A DNA stretch of 64,000 nt from positions 4,216,001 through 4,280,000 of the forward strand of contig NZ_CP150241.1 in NCBI RefSeq assembly GCF_037975235.1, in the 5' to 3' direction. The translations under genes were made by a program, and so were the position numbers. Numbering within the stretch: position 1 is the stretch's first letter; the number at the start of each line of letters is the position of its first letter. The stretch is from Paenibacillus sp. FSL R5-0341 (GTDB lineage: Bacteria > Bacillota > Bacilli > Paenibacillales > Paenibacillaceae). Under the pieces are notes generated by a model that was not told where the DNA came from, made no database searches, and was given only the letters and a program-made list of their open reading frames with translations. Below are positions 58,796 to 64,000 of the stretch, one piece after another.

Positions 58796-58945
58796 TTCAC
58801 ACTTAGCCACTGCGCGGGCAGAACAACTTCCGATCGCTGTTATCCCCGGATTTTTTCAATTTTATTTTCCAAAGGGGAAAATTCGGGGATAAAGGCGCAC
58901 GCTCCGCTTCTTCAGTTTTTTCTGCCCACTCCGTTATTGTGTGAA
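58796..58945. repeat. dispersed palindromic element, copy C
   Basis: A 150 bp element with the same plan as copy B: outer TTCACAC (58796-58802)/GTGTGAA (58939-58945), middle GGGCAGAA (58816-58823)/TTCTGCCC (58920-58927), inner TTATCCCCG (58840-58848)/CGGGGATAA (58884-58892). The stem bases that differ from copy B differ in both arms. Its right end is the start of the tandem repeat. Confidence 0.8.
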
Positions 58946-59402
58946 CATCTGGCTCAAACAGCCACATCACGGATTACGTGTAACCTCTCTAGAACCCTTT
59001 TGCTCCTCTATGCTCGGAGCAAATCAAATCTTAGAATAAATCCTGAAAAACAGGTGCTTCGCTCTTCTGTTTTTCTGCCCACTCCGTTGTTGTGTGAACA
59101 TCTGGCTCAAACTGCCACATTACGGATTACGTGTAACCTCTCTAGAACCCTTTTGCTCCTCTATGCTCGGAGCAAACTAAATCTTAGAATAAATCCTGAA
59201 AAACAGATGCTCGCTCTTCTGTTTTTCTGCCCTCTTCTTTATTGTCGAACATCTGGTTCAAACAGCCAGAGCACGGATTTCGTGTAACCTCTTTAAGAAC
59301 CTTTTGCTCCTCTATGCTCGGAGCAAATCAAATCTTAGAATAAATCCTGAAAAACAGGTGCTTCACTCTTCTGTTTTTCTGCCCTTTTCTTTATTGTGTG
59401 AA
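58921..59402. repeat. tandem repeat, three 152-153 bp units plus a partial fourth
   Basis: Units begin with TCTGCCC at 58921, 59074 and 59226, and a truncated fourth at 59378. Each full unit holds GTGTGAACATCTGG or a variant, a hairpin TTTGCTCC/GGAGCAAA (58999-59023 in unit 1) and a second hairpin AAAAACAG/CTGTTTTT (59046-59074 in unit 1). Identity between units is high, with scattered substitutions. Confidence 0.85.
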
Positions 59403-59452
59403 AGACGGCAATCGGGGCTCCCCTCTCGGGGAACCCTGATCTCTTTTGCCGT
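59403..59452 (-). terminator. probable adhE terminator
   Basis: ACGGCAA pairs with TTTGCCGT around an inner stem TCCCC/GGGGA with TCTC loop. On the minus strand the stem is followed by CTTTC. It begins ~25 bp after the adhE stop. Confidence 0.65.
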
Positions 59453-59475
59453 AAGGCACGCTTCGTTCTGATTCG

Positions 59476-62088
59476 TTATTCAAACTTTCCGTAGAAAGCG
59501 TTGCGGTATACATCAGCCAGTTCAGTTACCAACGGCAACTTCGGATTGGCGGTTGTACATTGGTCTTCGAAGGCACGGTCTGCCAGATAATCGACATGTG
59601 CTTCGAAGTCTTTTGCATCAAATCCGATTTCCTGGAACGATTCTTCAATGCCCAATGTTTTGTTCAGGTTACGGATGGCATTGATAAGACTGGTTACGCC
59701 TTCTTCTGTCGTGCGAGCAGGCAATCCCAAGATACGGGCGATTTCGGCATATCGCTCATCCGCTACAAAGTGCGAATATTTCGGGAACGATGCAAATTTG
59801 GTCGGTTTTTTCGCGTTGTATCGAATGACGTGTGGCATCAGGATTGCATTGGTGCGTCCGTGTGCGGTGTGGTACTGACCGCCCCATTTGTGCGCCAAGC
59901 TGTGGTTAATGCCCAGGAATGCGTTGGCAAATGCCATACCGGCAATTGTGGAAGCATTATGCATTTTCTCACGTGCCAGTTTGTCGCCTTGCAGTGCCGA
60001 TTGCTCCAGGTATTGGAACACCAGTTGAATGGCTTTGATCGCAAGTCCATCTGTGTAATCATTTGCCATAACAGACACATATGCTTCAATCGCATGCGTC
60101 AGTACGTCCATACCTGTATCCGCAACCGCCGTTTTAGGCAGGGAGTATACGAATTCCGGATCGACAATCGCTACGTCTGGTGTCAGCTCATAGTCGGCCA
60201 ATGGATATTTGGTGTTACCTTGATTTTTATCCGTGATAACCGCGAACGATGTCACTTCAGAACCTGTACCCGATGTTGTTGGGATCGCTACAAATTTCGC
60301 TTTTACACCGAGACGTGGATATTTGTAGATCCGTTTACGGATATCCATGAATTTCTGTTTCAGATCGTTGAAGTCCGTGTCCGGATATTCATAGAACAAC
60401 CACATCGCTTTGGCAGCATCCATCGGTGATCCACCGCCAAGTGCGATAATGCAGTCCGGTTGGAAGCGACGCATCATTTCCGTTCCGCGATCTACCGTTG
60501 TTGTGGATGGATCTGGCTCTACATCGGAGAATACTTCGATCGCTACCGGCATTTGCCGTTGACGAAGATAATGTTCTACCTTTTCCACATATCCAAGTTT
60601 CACCATCATCGCATCCGTAATAATCGCAACACGTGTGATGTCAGGCATTTTGGCAAGATACTGTGTTGCACCTTTTTCGAAGTAGACTTTGTTCGGCACT
60701 TTGAACCACTGCATATTCACGGTACGGCGAGCCACCCTTTTCACGTTGATTAAGTTCACAGCGGTTACGTTGGAAGAAGTCGAGTTACGTCCGTATGATC
60801 CGCATCCCAATGTCAGTGACGGCATATTCGTGTTGTAGATATCCCCGATGGCACCGTGTGTGGATGGTGAGTTCACAATAATCCGTCCAGTTTGCAGACG
60901 ATCTGCGAATTTGCCGATCACTTCTTCATTTGTGGAGTGAATAACCGAGGAGTGACCCATGCCGCCAAAAGCAACCACTTCTGCCGCACGCTCAATGCCC
61001 TCTGCTGCCGTTTTGACTTTGTAACAAGCCAGTACCGGGCTTAATTTCTCAGCCGACAATGGGAATTTCGTACCTACCCCTTCAATCTCGGCCACGAGAA
61101 TTTTGGTGCCTGCTGGAACCTCAATGCCGCACAACTTCGCAATGCTCACCGCAGATTGACCAACAATCGCCGGGTTCACCGCACATTTCTCGGCATTAAT
61201 CGCACCTGCTGTCAATTTTGCTGCTTCATCTTTGTTAACAAAGTAACAGCCGTTCGCAATCATTTTTTTCTTCACTTGATCAAAGATCGGTTCTTCAATG
61301 ATTACTGCTTGCTCAGAAGCACAGATCATGCCGTTATCGAAGGATTTCGACAGGATCAAATCCGTCACTGCCTGATTGATATCCGCGCTTTTCTCGATAA
61401 AACAAGGTACGTTACCCGGTCCTACGCCCAGTGCAGGTTTACCACAGCTATACGCTGCACGTACCATGCCTGATCCGCCTGTTGCCAGAATGAGAGCCAC
61501 ATCATTGTGATTCATCAGTTCGTTTGTACGATCCATGGAAGGATCATCAATCCACTGAATACAATCCGCTGGCGCACCATGTTTCACAGCTGCTTCCAGC
61601 AGGATTTTAGCAGCTTCCCGGCTACAATTCTGTGCAGATGGGTGGAAACCAAAGATGATTGGGTTACGTGTCTTGATGGAAATCAGTGCTTTAAACATCG
61701 TCGTTGATGTCGGATTGGTTACTGGTGTAATACCCATAATAATACCGACCGGCTCCGCAATTTTCTGGAAGCTTTCGTACTCGTTATCTTCAATTACGCC
61801 TACGGTTTTGTCATACTTGATGCTGTGGTATACATATTCTGTTGCAAATATATTTTTGGTAATTTTATCCTCATACACTCCGCGACCTGTTTCTTCTACA
61901 GCCATCTTGGCAAGCATCATGTGTTTATCCAGACCCGCAAGCGCCATGGCTTGCACAATCCGGTCAATCTGCTTCTGGTCCATCTTCATGAATGCGGCGT
62001 GTGCTTTATTCGCTTTGTCGATTAATGTTTGAATATACTGACCTGCTGTCGGTTCTTTTGCTGGGGCGACTTCGTTCTTTACAGCCAT
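59476..62088 (-). CDS. adhE: bifunctional acetaldehyde-CoA/alcohol dehydrogenase
   Basis: An 870 aa fusion enzyme that reduces acetyl-CoA to ethanol and reoxidises NADH in fermentation. The N-terminal aldehyde dehydrogenase half has the active cysteine in [13 protein letters not shown]; the C-terminal iron-dependent alcohol dehydrogenase half has [13 protein letters not shown] and the iron-binding [25 protein letters not shown] nine bases before the ATG at 62088 sets the start. FNR boxes precede it, and it works with pflB as a mixed-acid/ethanol pathway. Confidence 0.97.
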   Translation of the reverse strand: MAVKNEVAPAKEPTAGQYIQTLIDKANKAHAAFMKMDQKQIDRIVQAMALAGLDKHMMLAKMAVEETGRGVYEDKITKNIFATEYVYHSIKYDKTVGVIEDNEYESFQKIAEPVGIIMGITPVTNPTSTTMFKALISIKTRNPIIFGFHPSAQNCSREAAKILLEAAVKHGAPADCIQWIDDPSMDRTNELMNHNDVALILATGGSGMVRAAYSCGKPALGVGPGNVPCFIEKSADINQAVTDLILSKSFDNGMICASEQAVIIEEPIFDQVKKKMIANGCYFVNKDEAAKLTAGAINAEKCAVNPAIVGQSAVSIAKLCGIEVPAGTKILVAEIEGVGTKFPLSAEKLSPVLACYKVKTAAEGIERAAEVVAFGGMGHSSVIHSTNEEVIGKFADRLQTGRIIVNSPSTHGAIGDIYNTNMPSLTLGCGSYGRNSTSSNVTAVNLINVKRVARRTVNMQWFKVPNKVYFEKGATQYLAKMPDITRVAIITDAMMVKLGYVEKVEHYLRQRQMPVAIEVFSDVEPDPSTTTVDRGTEMMRRFQPDCIIALGGGSPMDAAKAMWLFYEYPDTDFNDLKQKFMDIRKRIYKYPRLGVKAKFVAIPTTSGTGSEVTSFAVITDKNQGNTKYPLADYELTPDVAIVDPEFVYSLPKTAVADTGMDVLTHAIEAYVSVMANDYTDGLAIKAIQLVFQYLEQSALQGDKLAREKMHNASTIAGMAFANAFLGINHSLAHKWGGQYHTAHGRTNAILMPHVIRYNAKKPTKFASFPKYSHFVADERYAEIARILGLPARTTEEGVTSLINAIRNLNKTLGIEESFQEIGFDAKDFEAHVDYLADRAFEDQCTTANPKLPLVTELADVYRNAFYGKFE

Positions 62089-62142
62089 CTCCCTCATCCT
62101 CCTAAAGGTTCGTATTAGTTTGTCTCTCTCGTTTACATTCAC

Positions 62143-62185
62143 ATCGTAACATAGCTAAAAACGTAATCATGTGATTTTTTTCACA
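62143..62185 (-). promoter_or_regulatory. FNR box and -10 element upstream of adhE
   Basis: TGTGATTTTTTTCACA (62170-62185) matches TGTGA-N6-TCACA perfectly. TACGAT at 62148-62143 (minus strand) has the same 21 bp spacing from the box as the pflB -10 element, giving class II geometry. Confidence 0.7.
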
Positions 62186-62288
62186 AAGTATAACAAATTT
62201 AAATTTACTTTTGTAATGTCCGCTAACAAGTTGATTTCCACTTCCTATATTAAGTGTAGTGCTATCGAACACATCCTTCCCCACTAAA

Positions 62289-62304
62289 AGTGAATTTAAT
62301 CACA
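62289..62304. promoter_or_regulatory. second FNR-like box, adhE-fnr intergenic
   Basis: AGTGAATTTAATCACA differs from TGTGA-N6-TCACA at one position. It lies ~105 bp from the first box and 217 bp before the fnr start codon, so it could serve fnr autoregulation or adhE. Confidence 0.5.
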
Positions 62305-62394
62305 ATGTTTGAAATTTCGCCATTTTTGATGCCTTCCCATGCCCCCCAAAAGGTAAGTTTAGGTATATACTGAACTTAAAAATTGAACCACCGC

Positions 62395-62505
62395 AATTTG
62401 TACCGTCCTTCCTCCCGGCCGAGATGACCCTGATCAGGACGGCAACGGTTTGCGGCGAACCTCGGAGGCTACTGCAAGCTACAGAAGGTCGTCCGATGGA
62501 CATAA
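62395..62505 (+). other. structured leader of fnr
   Basis: AGGACGG (~62435) can pair either with CCGTCCT upstream (~62402) or, through GGACG, with CGTCC downstream (~62490). GGTT/AACC and CCGAG/CTCGG pairings lie in between. I recognise no known riboswitch. Confidence 0.4.
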
Positions 62506-62520
62506 AGGGGAGATAGATTT

Positions 62521-63237
62521 ATGAGAGAACTAACGACTGTATTGGAAAAACGCGGCAATACCAACTGTTTCTCGGAAGCGAATTTCAACCATCTGCTGGT
62601 TACAATGAAAGATAGAACCTATCCTGAAGGTACCCATCTGTACTGGGAAGGAGACGTCTCTGACAAACTTTATTATATGAAACGGGGTCGTGCCCAGATC
62701 ACCAAATCAACGGATGAAGGTAAGGAACTGATCATGTACATGTATCAATCCGGTGACATGATTGGCCAGGCTGATCCCTTCTTCGGCTCTAAACACAGCT
62801 TTTCAGCGGAAGTACTGGAAGACAGTGAAATTGGTGTACTGGAACACAAAGACCTGGAAATGCTGATATGCCAGCATTGTGACTTTGCGATCGACTTTAT
62901 GAAATGGATGGGCATCCACCACCGGCTGACACAGACCAAGTTCCGGGACCTCATGTTATATGGCAAACCGGGTGCGCTCTGTTCTACCCTCATTCGGTTG
63001 TCGAATTCGTATGGTGAGCCTCATGGAGAGCATGTCATTATTCACAAAAAAATTACCCACACGGATCTGTCTAATATGATTGGAGCCACCCGTGAAAGTG
63101 TAAACCGCATGTTAAGCGATCTTCGTAAGAAAGATGCGATTGAATATGACAATGGCATGATCGTCATCAAAGATCTGAAGATGCTGCAAGGCATCTGTCA
63201 CTGTGAACTTTGTCCGAATGAGATCTGTCGTATTTGA
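62521..63237 (+). CDS. fnr: anaerobic regulator Fnr (Crp/Fnr family)
   Basis: A 238 aa protein. The cyclic-nucleotide-like sensor domain (~25-125) is followed by a dimer helix and a winged helix with the recognition segment IGATRESVNRMLSDL. The C-terminal tail GICHCELCPNEICRI has C228-x2-C231-x4-C236, matching B. subtilis Fnr C227/C230/C235, and D143 in KFRDLML matches its fourth cluster ligand D141, so a C-terminal [4Fe-4S] cluster is expected. GGGGAG before the ATG supports the start. It should activate pflB and adhE when oxygen is absent. Confidence 0.94.
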   Translation: MRELTTVLEKRGNTNCFSEANFNHLLVTMKDRTYPEGTHLYWEGDVSDKLYYMKRGRAQITKSTDEGKELIMYMYQSGDMIGQADPFFGSKHSFSAEVLEDSEIGVLEHKDLEMLICQHCDFAIDFMKWMGIHHRLTQTKFRDLMLYGKPGALCSTLIRLSNSYGEPHGEHVIIHKKITHTDLSNMIGATRESVNRMLSDLRKKDAIEYDNGMIVIKDLKMLQGICHCELCPNEICRI

Positions 63238-63284
63238 AGTACGATTGTGCTAATAAGGTGTTGCTTGCAAAACAATTTCATCAA

Positions 63285-63325
63285 TGAAAAAAGCCCAGTT
63301 CTCTAAAAAGAGATTGGGCTTCTTT
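63285..63325. terminator. bidirectional terminator between fnr and the lipoprotein gene
   Basis: AAGCCCAGTTCTCT pairs with AGAGATTGGGCTT around a short A-rich loop. The minus strand ends in TTTTTT and the plus strand in TTCTTTG, fitting two convergent genes. Confidence 0.88.
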
Positions 63326-63331
63326 GTATGC

Positions 63332-64000
63332 TTACGATGCATTGGTCAATTCAAGCTTTACCGCATCACGTGGATTTAATTTCATATCCAAACCGTTTTC
63401 CATTAATTCCTTGTCATTCACCATAATGACCCACCGCTGATTCATGCGGGGTGTCACATTCTCGACCGAAACGACGAATTTGTTGTTCTCCGACATTCTC
63501 ACAATCCCGCTGGACTTCAAAACATCGCGAACTGTACATTCCTGAACATAGACTCCAGCATATTGACGATTAAGAGTTGGCATAATGTTTCCACCGCTCA
63601 CCTTGAGTAACGTTGTCTGATATGCAACGCCATCCCCCCCACTGTCAGCGGCTTTCACGTAAATGATCACTTCATCTTTGGCATGAAGCTCCATGTCCCA
63701 ATCTTCCTGTTCAATATCCTTGCCATTCAACTTCACAGCCCAGCTCAGCGAAGAATCGAGAGAAACTTCACCCACGGATTGAATCCGTTTGCCATCCGCC
63801 GTAAAATCAACGAGTCCGCTATTGAGTAATGCTTTTTTGAGTGTCAAACCCTCACTAAAATCTCGCTTAATGGACTTCGTTGCATCAGGCAAGAATGTAC
63901 TGCCATCTACAGCCACTGTAATCGTATTCGCTGTTTCCGTCTCTTTGACAATTGGCTGCTCTGAAGGCTGCGTCTCACTACATCCAGCCAAGATCGCCAG
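63332..64000 (-). CDS. DUF4430-like lipoprotein (5' end outside window)
   Basis: The C-terminal 222 residues of a gene that starts beyond base 64000. The visible part opens with a lipobox (LAILAGC), so it is a lipoprotein. Two tandem domains follow: LTLKKALLNSGL to DEVIIYVKA, and CTVRDVLKSSGI to RDAVKLELT. Each has a W-containing VKLNGK or VMVND-like strand and fits the transcobalamin-like DUF4430 fold (inference). Ligand and partners are unknown. Confidence 0.7.
   Translation of the reverse strand: MAILAGCSETQPSEQPIVKETETANTITVAVDGSTFLPDATKSIKRDFSEGLTLKKALLNSGLVDFTADGKRIQSVGEVSLDSSLSWAVKLNGKDIEQEDWDMELHAKDEVIIYVKAADSGGDGVAYQTTLLKVSGGNIMPTLNRQYAGVYVQECTVRDVLKSSGIVRMSENNKFVVSVENVTPRMNQRWVIMVNDKELMENGLDMKLNPRDAVKLELTNAS

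Larger units (their letters stand above)
58592..59475. other. long intergenic region between adhE and pflB
   Basis: No supported gene in 884 bp. In order it holds the pflB promoter with FNR box (58699-58741), copy C of the palindromic element (58796-58945), a 152-153 bp tandem repeat (58921-59402) and a hairpin that probably ends adhE (59403-59452). The only long reading frame, on the plus strand across the repeat, follows the repeat period and is not supported. Confidence 0.75.
62143..62520. other. intergenic region between adhE and fnr
   Basis: No supported gene in 378 bp between divergent adhE and fnr. It holds FNR boxes at 62170-62185 and 62289-62304 and a structured G+C-rich leader of fnr (62395-62505). 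Confidence 0.7.

Noticed and set aside
58937..59287. 116-codon plus-strand reading frame across the tandem repeat
   Set aside because: It only repeats its amino acids because unit 1 is 153 bp long; it loses frame in unit 3, has no ribosome site, and the conserved parts are hairpins.
58921..59400. FNR half-sites (GTGTGAAC) within the tandem units
   Set aside because: No TCACA at N6 spacing follows; the motif is the right arm of the palindromic element.
58921..59402. CRISPR array
   Set aside because: The whole 152 bp unit repeats, with no alternation of short repeats and unique spacers, and no cas genes are near.
62395..62505. c-di-GMP, ZTP or M-box riboswitch in the fnr leader
   Set aside because: Short resemblances (for example GGCTACTGC) fail against the conserved cores of these families.

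Overview
This 64 kb window comes from a chromosome of a spore-forming, facultatively anaerobic Firmicute, almost certainly a Paenibacillus. The grounds are spo0A, spoIVB, the complete eight-gene spoIIIA operon and splB; Shine-Dalgarno sites close to AAGGAGG with frequent TTG and GTG starts; moderate G+C; and gene order close to the Bacillus subtilis spo0A-to-mntR interval (spo0A-spoIVB-recN-ahrC-tlyA-dxs-ispA-xseBA-folD-nusB-asp23-accCB-spoIIIA-efp-yqhT-aroQ-yqhRQPO-mntR). Proteins with copper-amine-oxidase-N stalk domains and a YesMN-type two-component system are also typical of Paenibacillus. Nearly all genes lie on the minus strand. I saw no tRNA, rRNA, phage, transposase or CRISPR array.

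Layout: 0-2.6 kb holds the 5' part of a Fur-box-linked AraC-type regulator, a coiled-coil FlxA-like protein and a CBS-GGDEF protein. 2.9-25 kb is the sporulation and housekeeping backbone: Spo0A with three 0A boxes, the SpoIVB protease, DNA repair (RecN, XseAB), ArgR, isoprenoid genes (Dxs, IspA), FolD, NusB, the Asp23-AmaP envelope-stress module, AccBC, and SpoIIIAA-AH. 25-33 kb has a ComB-like phosphosulfolactate phosphatase, an aspartokinase with an internal beta-subunit start, EF-P, a peptidase, AroQ and YqhR/Q/P/O. 33-44 kb has a wall-associated glycoside hydrolase, MntR, spore photoproduct lyase, CcdA, the ZnuACB zinc importer behind a Zur box, MetG behind a Met T-box, YidD and Zur. 44-55 kb is accessory: a large PKD-containing surface protein and a six-gene carbohydrate operon (ABC transporter, YesMN pair, NagZ). 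55-63 kb is an anaerobic fermentation locus (pflA, pflB, adhE, fnr) with FNR boxes in front of pflB and adhE. The window ends in a truncated lipoprotein gene.

The least explained material is between genes. A family of ~110-150 bp palindromic elements occurs at ~28.1, 55.3 and 58.8 kb, with a remnant at 1.58 kb. Their nested stems are kept by compensatory changes in both arms. At 58.9-59.4 kb the right end of one copy is the start of a 152-153 bp tandem repeat (three units plus a partial fourth), each unit carrying two hairpins, placed between adhE and the pflB promoter. Other unexplained structures are a 20 bp perfect palindrome beyond spo0A, stacked stems upstream of asp23, a palindrome between nusB and folD, and the fnr leader.
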